Source of the DNA: Hyphomicrobium_A sp965243865
GTDB taxonomy: Bacteria; Pseudomonadota; Alphaproteobacteria; Rhizobiales; Hyphomicrobiaceae
Reading direction: 5' to 3'
Assembly: GCF_965243865.1 (NCBI RefSeq)
Contig: NZ_OZ251603.1
Span: 992,001 to 1,056,000, forward strand
Length of the DNA: 64,000 nucleotides
The notes beneath the pieces were generated by a model that worked only from the letters and a program-made list of their open reading frames with translations, made no database searches and was not told the DNA's origin. The position numbers were made by a program, and so were the translations under genes. Each line of letters opens with the position of its first letter. Position 1 is the stretch's first letter. Of the stretch, positions 1 to 8,166 are shown in pieces.

Positions 1-474
1 TTGTCCCTCCATGCCGCTAGCATCGGCTGCGGCAAAGCTGCGCTGCTGTCATTCGCCCTGATGTGCGGCGCGTGCTCGGGCATCGGCTCGCAGAACGGTG
101 CCGCGACGCCAAATGACCCTGCCGCGTTGATGCCGACAGCTGACGCTGCCGTGCGCAACACACCCGTCGTCACGGGGCGACCCGCACGCGTCTTCGTGTT
201 CGCTGGCCTCGGCGACAAATGCGAAACCCTCCCGGCCCCGCAGGTCACCGTCACGCATGCTCCGGCGAAGGGCGACGTTTCCTTCGTGCCCGGCCAAGAG
301 ACGACGATCGCCGCGTCTACGCAGGGCACCTGCACCGGCAAGAAGGCGACGGGAACAGGCGTCTACTACACAGCGCGCACAGGCCAGCAGGGAACGGACC
401 GCTTTTCAGTGACGGCGCGCCTTGCTAGCGGCGAGACGGCGACACGCAATTTCGAAGTCCACATCGCCGAATAG
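1..474 (+). CDS. Small exported protein, possible lipoprotein, function unknown (may be 5'-partial)
   Basis: The frame is open from the first base of the window, where a TTG happens to sit, so the true start may lie upstream. The first 25 residues look like a secretion signal: a lysine at 12, a hydrophobic stretch at 13-21, then C-G-A-C, a weak lipobox-like end at Cys25. The rest (about residues 50-157) is rich in Thr, Val and Gly with alternating beta-type residues, as in an Ig-like fold; it contains three further cysteines. No family is recognised. Export is inferred from the N-terminus. Confidence 0.6.
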   Translation: MSLHAASIGCGKAALLSFALMCGACSGIGSQNGAATPNDPAALMPTADAAVRNTPVVTGRPARVFVFAGLGDKCETLPAPQVTVTHAPAKGDVSFVPGQETTIAASTQGTCTGKKATGTGVYYTARTGQQGTDRFSVTARLASGETATRNFEVHIAE

Positions 475-687
475 GCCACCAGGGCCCGCGCGCATTTGGG
501 AGATCGCGGTTTCGCCACGCATCAGCGTTAACATCGAACAGAGCATGCGACCGCACGACCGAAGCAAACAGCCGCACCAGATCGAGTTTAAAATTTAGCA
601 ACGTTGATAGTTGCCGATGCTCGCCCGGGCGCCCCTCGTGCTATTCAACGGCCTAACCTCATAACAGCAGCAGGTCTCATTCAGCGC

Positions 688-1782
688 ATGCGAGCAACTT
701 TGCCTCTCCGATCGACACTGATGCTTCTGGCTTCTCTTCTATTCGCAACGGCACACCTGTCGCTGCCGAGCGAAGCCGCAGCACTCACAAAAGAGCAGGT
801 TGAGGCACAGTCCGCCTATGATTCCGCGCTCGCTGACTTCAACAAGGTGCTCGCCGAGCGCCGCGCGCAGATCGACGGCAAGAAGAAGCTACCGACGCGC
901 CCCGGACAGGCGCTCTACCTCGCTCGCGTCAAGGTGATGTCGACCTACAAGGACCTCACCGACGCCATCCCCGAGCGCATCGGCCGGCCAAACAAGTTCA
1001 ACGTCCCCCCTGCCTACTTCGATGCCGCCATCGAACCGCTGATCCAGGAGTACGCCGACCTGTTTCGCGTGCTGCAAGCCCCGCCCGCAAACGCGCAGGA
1101 TTCAAAGACCCCCTTCAAGGACGTCGTCGATCTCGGCACTGTCATCGCCCGAGCCGAAGGTCTCAATCCGACGACCGCGCAGAAGGCCGGAGAGATTAGC
1201 CTTGGCCTGTTCTACGCCGAGACGAACGGCCGACAGAATATCGGCAACGCCCGCTCGAAGACCTACATGGGCAGCCTGCAGACCGGCACGTCGGAGAACG
1301 CTAAGGGCGCGCGCAAGTGGGCCGCAGTCAAAGCCAAGGTGCGCAAGCTGGACCCTCAGCTCGCCGCGCGCGACGACGCCGAGGAAAAGCGCGCTAAGGG
1401 TATCGACCAGCGCTACAATCACTGGATCGCGGTGCGTAACGGCCTGATGAACGCCCACGCCGATCTGTTCGGCCAGATCCCCGAGATCGTGAAAATGGTC
1501 CCCGACGATATCGACCAGATGAAGTTGTTCGAACTCATCCAGATCATCCCCACACCAACACGCGCCGCCCTCGCATCCGGCGACTTCGAGAACTATCGCA
1601 TCACCGATCCGAAGATTATGGGCTACCTGCGCAACAACGCGGTATTCACCTTCGGCAAGAAGGACCGCGCCAAGAAGTCGGCGACCTACCGCGAGATCCT
1701 TGACGGCATGTGGCTGTTCGATGACAAGTTCAAGCGGGCACAGAAAAAGTACGAAGAGGTCAAAGCCGGGACCGCCGGCTAG
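688..1782 (+). CDS. Exported protein with a lysozyme/transglycosylase-like motif
   Basis: A 364-residue protein when started at the ATG at 688; the frame is open from a TTG at 604, but the ATG gives a standard signal peptide (MRATLPLRS followed by a hydrophobic core and AEA-like end near residue 33). The body is helical and charged. Around Glu178 the stretch AETNGRQNIGNARSKTYMGS then LQ resembles the catalytic-Glu segment of lytic transglycosylases, where Glu is followed about 20 residues later by G-x-x-Q. The enzyme role is inference; no other transglycosylase motif is clear. It sits next to an L,D-transpeptidase, which fits a cell-wall role. Confidence 0.6.
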   Translation: MRATLPLRSTLMLLASLLFATAHLSLPSEAAALTKEQVEAQSAYDSALADFNKVLAERRAQIDGKKKLPTRPGQALYLARVKVMSTYKDLTDAIPERIGRPNKFNVPPAYFDAAIEPLIQEYADLFRVLQAPPANAQDSKTPFKDVVDLGTVIARAEGLNPTTAQKAGEISLGLFYAETNGRQNIGNARSKTYMGSLQTGTSENAKGARKWAAVKAKVRKLDPQLAARDDAEEKRAKGIDQRYNHWIAVRNGLMNAHADLFGQIPEIVKMVPDDIDQMKLFELIQIIPTPTRAALASGDFENYRITDPKIMGYLRNNAVFTFGKKDRAKKSATYREILDGMWLFDDKFKRAQKKYEEVKAGTAG

Positions 1783-1794
1783 TCACAGCGCGAT

Positions 1795-2475
1795 CTAGTA
1801 CGCCCAGCGATCGATATCGCTGCGCGGCAGATCGCGCGATCGCATCGACCGCAACTGCCGCCGATCTTCCCGAGGTCCTGACGACACAGAATAGCCGCCG
1901 CCGAAACGCTCCCACGTCACCGTCACTTTGGTGCCGACCGGAACGCGCGGATAAAGATCGAGCACGTCGCGGTTATACATACGGATGCAGCCCTTCGACG
2001 CCGCCGTACCAATCGTCCACGGCGCGTCAGTGCCATGAATGCGATACGCGCTGGAGCCGAGATAGAGCGCGCGCACGCCCAGCGGATTCATCGGATGTCC
2101 GCCCGGCACCCAACTCGGCAGCCGTGGATTTTCGCGCAGCATGTCCGGCGTCGGCCGCCAAGAGGGATTGACCCGCTTGCTCGTCACCTTGGTGATGCCC
2201 TGCCAACGGTCCTGCTCGCGCGGTATGGCGATGGGATAGCTGACCGCCTGGCCGGGTCGCGTGATGTAGTACAGTCGCCGGTCGCCGAAGCTGACGATGA
2301 TCTGGTTGGCCGTGTACTTCGGATCGAAGCCGACGTTCTCGCGCCCACTTCCATCGCGATCCTGGCCGCCACCCCAATCCCAGAACAATTGGGCCGACGC
2401 AGGCTGCGCCGACGCCGCCAGCCACACCATGCAGCCCGACAGTCCCGCAATCGCACTACTGAGGAAGCGTGTCAT
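1795..2475 (-). CDS. L,D-transpeptidase (YkuD domain)
   Basis: A 226-residue periplasmic enzyme expected to form or edit 3-3 or lipoprotein cross-links in peptidoglycan. A signal peptide is present (residues 1-29, ending ASAQ). The YkuD domain covers about residues 55-188 and carries the expected His147 in IHGT and Cys163 in SKGCIRM, so the active site is intact. The gene converges with the 688-1782 gene, with 12 bases between stops. Family assignment is firm; the exact substrate is not visible. Confidence 0.92.
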   Translation of the reverse strand: MTRFLSSAIAGLSGCMVWLAASAQPASAQLFWDWGGGQDRDGSGRENVGFDPKYTANQIIVSFGDRRLYYITRPGQAVSYPIAIPREQDRWQGITKVTSKRVNPSWRPTPDMLRENPRLPSWVPGGHPMNPLGVRALYLGSSAYRIHGTDAPWTIGTAASKGCIRMYNRDVLDLYPRVPVGTKVTVTWERFGGGYSVSSGPREDRRQLRSMRSRDLPRSDIDRWAY

Positions 2476-2673
2476 CGCCTAATAGCCTCTAAGAGCACCC
2501 CTTTCCCCTTTGAGCCAACACTGTGGCAACAGCTAGTCGGCGCACGCAAAAGGCGGCATATCCGCGGCTCAGAGGGCTCAGAACGCGCATCTTTTCAGAG
2601 GCATCTTGCCTCCCCGGCGCCATCTCTAGTATGCAGCCGGTCAGAAACCGATTTTGCCTTCCAGGAGCACATG

Positions 2674-2799
2674 ATGCCGACGCTGTCAGATTCCCGCCGC
2701 AAGAAGATCCAGGCCCGCCAGCGCAAGGCCGAGAACGAGAAGAAGCGCCTCGCAAAGATCGCCAAGAAAGAGCGCAACGATAAGACGGCAGCCGCCTGA
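2674..2799 (+). CDS. Small highly basic conserved-type protein, 41 residues
   Basis: A very short gene with a good ribosome site (AGGAG at 2663-2667) six bases before the ATG at 2674; another ATG at 2671 is too close to it. The product is almost entirely Lys, Arg, Glu and Ala after residue 8 and should be one long charged helix or disordered. A hairpin follows it. Short Lys/Arg-rich proteins of this kind occur in related Hyphomicrobiales, but I know no function. It may bind nucleic acid; that is only a guess from charge. Confidence 0.55.
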   Translation: MPTLSDSRRKKIQARQRKAENEKKRLAKIAKKERNDKTAAA

Positions 2800-2811
2800 C
2801 CAGAACGGGCG

Positions 2812-2848
2812 GGCGGGGTGCCGTCACGACTGACGCCCTCGCCCCGCC
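2812..2848 (+). terminator. Hairpin after the small basic gene
   Basis: GGCGGGG at 2812-2818 pairs with CCCCGCC at 2842-2848, and GTCA/TGAC pairs inside. There is no clear T run, so it is a terminator-like hairpin rather than a certain terminator. It lies between the plus-strand basic gene and the convergent MaoC gene and could serve either. Confidence 0.4.
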
Positions 2849-2885
2849 GGCTTCCCCCCAATTGAACACCAGCGGTAGAGCGGAG

Positions 2886-3335
2886 TTACGTCACGCGTCG
2901 CGGCACCACCAGCTTCGACGTCAGCACCTGCACCACCTCGCCACGTTGATTGCGCGTCTCCGAGCGCACCGTGACGATGCCGCGATCAGGCTTCGATCGT
3001 GACGGCTTGATCTCCAGCACTTCGCTGAGCACCTGCAGCTCATCGCCCGGCCGCGTCGGGCGCGGCCAGACGATCTCGCCGCCCGCGCCGATCACACCCC
3101 CGGCAATCGGTGCGCCGCCCTCGACCAGGAGGCGCATCGTCACCGCGCCGGTATGCCAGCCGCTTGCCGCCAGTGCACCGAAAAGCGACTTTTTCGCCGC
3201 CTCATCATCGAGGTGGAACGGCTGCGGGTCATACGCAGCCGCAAATTGCTTTATCTCCTCCGCCGTCATCAGGTGCTTGCCGCTTTCGAAGCGCTGACCG
3301 ACGGAGAGATCATCGAGATAGAGCCGGTTTGGCAT
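2886..3335 (-). CDS. MaoC-like (R)-hydratase family protein
   Basis: A 149-residue single hot-dog-fold protein. The hydratase-2 signature is visible: an Asp-Pro-Gln-Pro-Phe-His stretch (residues about 36-41), then the central helix with GALAASGWHTGA, and the C-terminal SKLVVP strand. The family hydrates enoyl-CoA or related thioesters; the substrate cannot be read from sequence. It is the second gene of a minus-strand pair, eleven bases after the coiled-coil gene at 3347-3640. Confidence 0.88.
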   Translation of the reverse strand: MPNRLYLDDLSVGQRFESGKHLMTAEEIKQFAAAYDPQPFHLDDEAAKKSLFGALAASGWHTGAVTMRLLVEGGAPIAGGVIGAGGEIVWPRPTRPGDELQVLSEVLEIKPSRSKPDRGIVTVRSETRNQRGEVVQVLTSKLVVPRRVT

Positions 3336-3346
3336 CTCGGCTTCGA

Positions 3347-3640
3347 TCAGGTCGGAAGCACGGAGCGCAGCTGATCCTCGTACTGCTTGACGGCAGCCAG
3401 AGCGCGCTCCTTCATGATGGACGCAGACGGACCGCCCTGCTCCGGCCGGAATCCCTCGATTGCCTTCTGTGCATTGGTGACGATGCGAGTGGCAGCATTC
3501 TGCGGATTGAGCTCGCGCAGCGTCATCGCCTGGAGCAGCTGGGTGAGGATCACACCGGTGGCCAGAACCATACCGTTCAGCTCGGCATTCTCGCGCTTGA
3601 GGCGCTCAATGGCGGCTTGCATCTCTTCATTGTTCGACAT
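3347..3640 (-). CDS. Conserved-type hypothetical protein with N-terminal coiled coil
   Basis: A 97-residue soluble protein. Residues 5-35 form a likely coiled coil or helix (EEMQAAIERLKRENAEL), followed by further helical segments and no membrane span. The ATG is preceded by GGAGAGA at a normal distance. It lies just upstream of the MaoC-like gene on the same strand, probably in one transcript. No function is recognised. Confidence 0.7.
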   Translation of the reverse strand: MSNNEEMQAAIERLKRENAELNGMVLATGVILTQLLQAMTLRELNPQNAATRIVTNAQKAIEGFRPEQGGPSASIMKERALAAVKQYEDQLRSVLPT

Positions 3641-3874
3641 CGGGTCTCTCCGGACGCGGGGTTGCCTTTTGGGTCCCTCGCTATAGCAATGGATTCCGCG
3701 CCCCGCAGCGCCCCTCTTTGCGACACATGGCCCTTTGGAGAAGGGGCCAGAGCCCCAAGGCCACCGCAGGCAGCCACTTGGGCCCAGCCCCGGCGCAATG
3801 AGCCTTTCTCTTGCCCCGACTCCTCGTTAGGACTGGCAACTGACGCAGGACAGCTTGAGGGAGCACCGGCACCT

Positions 3875-5017
3875 ATGTTCGGCGCAGCCCATAAATCGGG
3901 ACTGGCGGGGGTGCTATGCGCCCTGACGATGCTTCTGTGCCTGGCTACTCCCGCCGACGCTCTGGAGAAAAAGGGCACGACTGCCGCGGAAGCTGCCGCA
4001 GAACTCGCCGACATCTTCAGCCAGGTTGGTGATCAAATCTATGAGGAGTGCATCTTCGAGCTGTCGCCCGAACAGGTCGAAGTCCAGCACGCACTGATTC
4101 AGGCTTACGTCGACCAGGGTGCCACTAGCTCACTCGCCCGCCAGCTCGCGGTAAAGCAGATTCAGCCGCCGAAGCTGTCTGATAAATGCGAGGCGATCCG
4201 CAGCCAGCCCGCACCAGAGCCGCTCCCTTGGGATACGACGCTACAGGTGGAGAAGAAACCCAAGCTCAAGGCGCCGCCGAAAATCGCAAAAGAGCCCCCG
4301 CTGCCCGATCCGCCCTCGATCGCCGTCCAGCGCGCCGCGATCGCCGACAAACGCATGCTGCCGCGGTGGGACTGCGGCCCTAACGTCGATTACGTCACCA
4401 TCACGCTCAACGGCTTCAAGCGAAAGCTGACCGGCGGAGAGATCTGCAATCCATACAAGGATATCGTGCGCGACGTACCGTCCGAAACGCCGCCGTTCCG
4501 GCTCGGCTACGTCATCGCCACTGGACGCCTGTTCGTCGTGTCCGATGATGCACGCTACAACGGCCGCACCATCGCTTGGGCAATCTCGGGTCGCGACGTT
4601 TGCCGCAACAATCCAGATCCCGATTGCCTCGCCGCCCGCGCTATTGGTTCTCTTCCTCCCGGCGAATACTCGTTCTCCGGGGACAAAAAAAATCGCGTCA
4701 CCTGGGGACCGAAGACCAAACGCAACGTCGCCGGCATCTGGCTTCGCAAGCTCTGGAACAAGGAGCGCTTCACCCCGCAGCAGCGCGCCGCCATCCTCGC
4801 GCGCGGCAACATTGCTATCCATCTGCGTTTGAAAGGCGAGATGTCGGAAGCCTGCATCGGCCTCGAACCGAAAGGCTGGGCCTACGTCGCCGGGCTGATC
4901 AAGGAGGGCCGCGCCACCGGCGTCAACGCCTACCTCGAAGAGCCCTACCCCCAGGTTGCCGAAGCGCCGCCACTCGTCGAGGGATCATCGTTCTCCCTCA
5001 CATCGCTCTTCAAATAG
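3875..5017 (+). CDS. Exported L,D-transpeptidase-like protein with altered active-site motif
   Basis: 380 residues from the ATG at 3875, which gives a clear signal peptide (to about residue 29, ending ADA). The open frame continues far upstream, but that part overlaps the two minus-strand genes and is not credible. Residues 30-150 are helical then Pro/Lys-rich; the C-terminal half has GSLPPGEYSF, then IAIH (His316) and SEACIGL (Cys327). This spacing of His and Cys resembles YkuD or the related Tlde1/DUF2778 fold, except that Ala replaces the usual Gly before Cys. Enzyme activity is inference. Confidence 0.65.
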   Translation: MFGAAHKSGLAGVLCALTMLLCLATPADALEKKGTTAAEAAAELADIFSQVGDQIYEECIFELSPEQVEVQHALIQAYVDQGATSSLARQLAVKQIQPPKLSDKCEAIRSQPAPEPLPWDTTLQVEKKPKLKAPPKIAKEPPLPDPPSIAVQRAAIADKRMLPRWDCGPNVDYVTITLNGFKRKLTGGEICNPYKDIVRDVPSETPPFRLGYVIATGRLFVVSDDARYNGRTIAWAISGRDVCRNNPDPDCLAARAIGSLPPGEYSFSGDKKNRVTWGPKTKRNVAGIWLRKLWNKERFTPQQRAAILARGNIAIHLRLKGEMSEACIGLEPKGWAYVAGLIKEGRATGVNAYLEEPYPQVAEAPPLVEGSSFSLTSLFK

Positions 5018-5066
5018 ACCGCTCAGCGCGCGCAGGCCGCCACGCGCGCCAGCAGTTGCTGTGTCC

Positions 5067-5585
5067 TTATTCGCAAGGAACGGTCAACGTCATGCCGACC
5101 GAAGGAAAGAACTTCTTGCAGTCCGTCGGCTTCGCCTCTGCTTGCTTGTCGGCAGCCTGAGCAACGTTGCGCTTTGCATCCACCGCTGCAACCGTGATCG
5201 ACGAACTCTCGCTCTCGGCGGCTTTGGTTTCTACCTTCCGTTCGCGCGGGCCAACTGACGCCGTCTCGACAGCCTCGGCGCGCTTCTCCTTGTTAGCCTT
5301 GGCAACGCGCACCGGCTCGTCTCTGTCGGCCTTCGCAATGCGGTTCGGCTTTTCGGCTTTGGCAGACTTCACACGTTTGCGCGCCGGCTCGTCCTTATCG
5401 CAGCTCTTAGTCCCGACCGAGCGCGAAACATAAGCGCGCGACTGTCGGTAGGAAGCAGCGGGCCGCTCCGTCGTGTGCTGGCGCACCACCTCGGGAACAT
5501 ACTCGCACGATATGCAGGCGTAGGCGCTCTGGCTGGCAAAAAGGCCGGCAATCATGGTTGCGGCGGCGAAGCTGGTGCGGATCAC
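5067..5585 (-). CDS. Exported Lys/Ala-rich protein, function unknown
   Basis: About 172 residues. A GTG at 5585 is eight bases after GGAG and is preferred over the GTG at 5594, which touches that site. The N-terminus is a signal peptide ending SAYA, followed by Cys-Ile-Ser-Cys. The middle (about 60-135) is a low-complexity stretch of Lys, Ala, Glu and Arg, probably disordered. The end has Asp-Cys-Lys and a final Pro-Cys-Glu, so a disulfide between N- and C-terminal cysteines is possible. No family is recognised. Confidence 0.65.
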   Translation of the reverse strand: MIRTSFAAATMIAGLFASQSAYACISCEYVPEVVRQHTTERPAASYRQSRAYVSRSVGTKSCDKDEPARKRVKSAKAEKPNRIAKADRDEPVRVAKANKEKRAEAVETASVGPRERKVETKAAESESSSITVAAVDAKRNVAQAADKQAEAKPTDCKKFFPSVGMTLTVPCE

Positions 5586-5650
5586 GGCGCTCACTCCAAG
5601 TTGGCTGTCGAATTCTGGAGTGATGATGCCTCGTTACCCGCCCCCGCGCT

Positions 5651-5664
5651 GTTCCACCTGGAAC
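5651..5664. promoter_or_regulatory. Short palindrome upstream of the Lys-rich exported gene
   Basis: GTTCCA-CC-TGGAAC is a perfect inverted repeat with 6-base arms, about 66-79 bases upstream of the GTG at 5585. A longer interrupted inverted repeat (CTCCAAGTTG at 5594-5603, CAACTTGGAG at 5679-5688) flanks it. It could be an operator; no regulator is indicated. Confidence 0.25.
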
Positions 5665-5702
5665 AGAGCGATTTGCTTCAACTTGGAGAGAGATCGGGGG
5701 GG

Positions 5703-5730
5703 CGGGGTTCGGACGCTTCTCCGAACCCCG
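5703..5730 (-). terminator. Hairpin downstream of the PepSY-like gene
   Basis: A perfect 10-base stem, CGGGGTTCGG at 5703-5712 with CCGAACCCCG at 5721-5730 and an 8-base loop, lies just after the stop of the minus-strand gene that ends at 5738. In that direction it is followed by C residues, not T, so termination is likely but not certain. Confidence 0.5.
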
Positions 5731-5737
5731 ACTGCAA

Positions 5738-5992
5738 TCAGTCGACGGTGATAGCGAAAACCTTGAAATCCTTGTCGACGCGGAAGTCGTAGTTGCCCGA
5801 CTTGCACTTGACGTCCTCGGCTTCGTAGACGCCTGTCCCTTCGGTCTCTTTCTCGAAGGTACCGCCTTCACAACCCCAAGCGGCAACGATCTCCTTGAGC
5901 TTCGCCGCCTCATCGTCGGTCACTTTCGCATCGGCCAGAGCAGTCCCGCCCAAAAGCCCCAAGACCGCGATCGTCGAAAGTAAAACCCGCAT
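5738..5992 (-). CDS. Small periplasmic PepSY-like protein
   Basis: 84 residues from the ATG at 5992, which has AGGAGG six bases ahead; the open frame extends to 6100 but without support. Residues 1-20 are a signal peptide ending ALA. The remainder has a helix (TDDEAAKLKEIVAAW) then short beta strands with GVYEAEDVKC and YDFRVDKDFKVF, the layout of small PepSY-type domains. Two cysteines (in WGCEGG and VKCKSG) could form a disulfide. It is divergent from the cytochrome c gene, sharing a 171-base promoter region. Confidence 0.75.
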   Translation of the reverse strand: MRVLLSTIAVLGLLGGTALADAKVTDDEAAKLKEIVAAWGCEGGTFEKETEGTGVYEAEDVKCKSGNYDFRVDKDFKVFAITVD

Positions 5993-6073
5993 GAATGACC
6001 TCCTATCCTGCAACGGCCGAAGCGCCGTCCTTAGTCCATAGTGGAGCACCCAACCTGACGCGATACTGACACC

Positions 6074-6087
6074 CTGATGCAAATCAA
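6074..6087. promoter_or_regulatory. FNR/FixK-like box upstream of cytochrome c
   Basis: CTGAT-GCAA-ATCAA matches the FNR/FixK consensus TTGAT-N4-ATCAA at nine of ten positions. It lies 77-90 bases before the cytochrome c start and 82-95 bases before the divergent PepSY-like start, so it could act on either gene. Confidence 0.45.
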
Positions 6088-6163
6088 TGTCACCTTTCAA
6101 TTTCCATTAGAGTATCGGTGCTTAGACTCCATCCGCACCGCAAAAGCGTCTCAGGCCCCTCTG

Positions 6164-6604
6164 ATGTTCAAAGTCGCTGCTCGCCCGCTCTTCTCCGCAG
6201 CCGCAATCATCTTGCTCAGCGCCGCTCCCTTCATTGCCGCACAAGCGGCCGAGAATACCGATGCCGAGGCTGCTAGCCTCGCTCTCGGCGAAGCCTTGTT
6301 CAAGGAACGGTGCGCCAGCTGCCATGGCGCGGATGCCACCGGCAACGGACCCGCCGCCGATGCACTGAAAGTTCCGCCCGCGAACCTCACCGAGATATCG
6401 AAGCGATCGGGCGGCAAGTTCCCCGCCGCGCACATTGTCGAGGTCATCACCTACGGCGGAAACATCAAGGCCCACGGCAGCGGCCCGATGCCCGTTTGGG
6501 GCCTCGTCTTCAGCCAGGAAGGCGGTCGCGGAAAGATCGGCGCTGCACGCTCGCGCCAAGCCATCATCGGCCTGAAACGCTACCTGGAATCCATCCAGAA
6601 ATAG
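6164..6604 (+). CDS. Periplasmic c-type cytochrome
   Basis: 146 residues from the ATG at 6164, giving a signal peptide ending AQAA near residue 29. One haem-binding motif is present: Cys50-Ala-Ser-Cys53-His54, with Met109 in GSGPMPVWG as the likely sixth ligand, so it is a class I monohaem cytochrome. Such proteins pass electrons to a terminal oxidase or accept them from a periplasmic dehydrogenase; no partner gene is adjacent, although a haem-bearing dehydrogenase lies 1.6 kb downstream. The FNR-like box suggests control by oxygen. Confidence 0.9.
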   Translation: MFKVAARPLFSAAAIILLSAAPFIAAQAAENTDAEAASLALGEALFKERCASCHGADATGNGPAADALKVPPANLTEISKRSGGKFPAAHIVEVITYGGNIKAHGSGPMPVWGLVFSQEGGRGKIGAARSRQAIIGLKRYLESIQK

Positions 6605-6798
6605 GCCGCGAGCCCCATCCAAGCGCACGCGCCAATACCTGCCCGCACAAAAGTTATTCATCTGCTGTGAAAAAACCGGCCCCCCGTGTGCACAACCGTG
6701 CCCGCGCAACAATCACCCCGCACCCGGCCGTGTTAGCCCTCGCTCGTCGCGTATCCCGCGTAGAAGGGAACCAATAATCGAGCGAGGGAGTACGTAGC

Positions 6799-7476
6799 TT
6801 GAAACAGATCTATCTCGCGGTCGTAGCAATCGTTGCTGCAATCGCCACTATGTCGTCAGCGCAGGCACAGGAAGCGCCATGGCGGGGGTTCTATGCGGGC
6901 CTCAACGGGGGCTACGCGTGGAACAGTGCCAACGGCAAGTTCAACAACGCGACCGATTTATCGAACTTGACGCTGAACGGCGCCATCGTCGGCGGCCAGA
7001 TCGGCTATAACTGGCAGGCCAACCAGTTCCTGTTCGGCCTCGAATTCGACGCATCAACGCGTGCAGGCGGTGAAGACACCGTCACGGCAAATGCCGGCAC
7101 GGTGAATGCAGCCAGCATCAGCGCCGACATGAATTACCTATCGAGCGTCCGCGCACGTCTCGGCTGGGCGATCAATAACTGGCTGCTCTACGGCACTGTC
7201 GGCTGGGGCTTCGGCGAGTTCACCTTCAAGGAGGACATGCCTCAGGTGCCTTTCAGCGGCAAAGTGCGCTTCAATGACAACGGCGTCGTATTCGGCGGCG
7301 GTGTCGAGTGGATGGTGGCCTATGGCGTGTCGCTGCGCGCGGAATATCTGCGCTACGATCTCACGGCCGGCTCGACCATTTCCGCCGACTTTCCGACCTC
7401 CTCTTCCGACGCGCGTATCGGCTTCGATAACGTCGACGTTGCGAGAGCCGCACTCAATATCAAGCTGAGCAACTAA
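6799..7476 (+). CDS. Outer-membrane beta-barrel protein (Omp25/Omp31-like)
   Basis: 225 residues starting at TTG, with GAGGGAG about ten bases upstream. A signal peptide ends AQAQ at residue 24; then WRGFYAGLNGGYAW opens an 8-stranded OmpA-type barrel with alternating aromatic and glycine residues and a conserved late RAEYLRYDL strand. This is the barrel common in Hyphomicrobiales outer membranes. A second barrel of this type lies at 54925-55665. Structural or porin role; no specific function is visible. Confidence 0.85.
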   Translation: MKQIYLAVVAIVAAIATMSSAQAQEAPWRGFYAGLNGGYAWNSANGKFNNATDLSNLTLNGAIVGGQIGYNWQANQFLFGLEFDASTRAGGEDTVTANAGTVNAASISADMNYLSSVRARLGWAINNWLLYGTVGWGFGEFTFKEDMPQVPFSGKVRFNDNGVVFGGGVEWMVAYGVSLRAEYLRYDLTAGSTISADFPTSSSDARIGFDNVDVARAALNIKLSN

Positions 7477-7664
7477 TTCCGCCAGCAACGATGTGCGATT
7501 GTGGCGGAAGCATTCGGGGATGCTTCCGCCGCACGCTCTGCATCTGAACGCCGCTTTGAAATCAATCGGCTCTCAGTTGCCACGAATTCGATCGACTGGA
7601 ACAAAGCTCCGGCAATCCACCGGCGTTACTTCGTTGGCTGCGCATAGCTCAAGGAGTGCCGCCA

Positions 7665-7988
7665 ATGAGAAAACTCATCGCCTGCTGCGTTGCTGCCGGC
7701 ATGGCAGCCGCATTGACACCTGCCTTCGCTGACACGTCCGCAGACGACCGGATGCTGAAGGCGCCGGAAAAAAGGATGGGTGACGAAGGCAAGCTGCCCG
7801 CCACAGAGAAAATGGGCAATCAGGTGCGGGACATGACGGGGCCGCGCACCGCGGCATCCCCCGGCGCCGACCACACGGGGCCCTCCGGACCCAAAGGCCC
7901 GCCTAAGCGCATGGGTGACGAAGGCGCACTGCCTGCTACCGGAAAAATGGGCACCAAGGTTCCGCAGATGAATTCTAACCAGGACTAG
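7665..7988 (+). CDS. Small exported protein with an internal duplication
   Basis: 107 residues. The ATG at 7665 follows AAGGAG by eight bases, so it is preferred to the ATG at 7656. A signal peptide ends AFA near residue 22. The mature part contains two copies of the same unit: KRMGDEGKLPATEKMG and KRMGDEGALPATGKMG, separated by a Pro/Gly/Ser-rich linker. It is likely mostly unstructured. A strong terminator follows. No family is recognised. Confidence 0.7.
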   Translation: MRKLIACCVAAGMAAALTPAFADTSADDRMLKAPEKRMGDEGKLPATEKMGNQVRDMTGPRTAASPGADHTGPSGPKGPPKRMGDEGALPATGKMGTKVPQMNSNQD

Positions 7989-8010
7989 ATAATCCTCCAA
8001 ACCTTCGACG

Positions 8011-8041
8011 ATGCCGCTGGACTTCGGCCCAGCGGCATTTT
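8011..8041 (+). terminator. Rho-independent terminator
   Basis: ATGCCGCTGG at 8011-8020 pairs perfectly with CCAGCGGCAT at 8029-8038 and is followed by TTTT. It ends the transcript of the duplicated exported-protein gene 23 bases after its stop. Confidence 0.85.
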
Positions 8042-8166
8042 CGTGCGCGCAACAGTCACGCCACGCGACCACCGCGTCCGCCGCGCGTGCCTCTCACATC
8101 CCCATCACGCTCCCCATATAGACTTATCGACGGCTCAGCGTTTCTCCCTTCAGCAAGGATTTCGTC

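Noticed and set aside
3110..3874. Upstream extension of the L,D-transpeptidase-like frame
   Set aside because: It runs across two well-supported minus-strand genes and lacks protein-like composition; the signal peptide starts at 3875.
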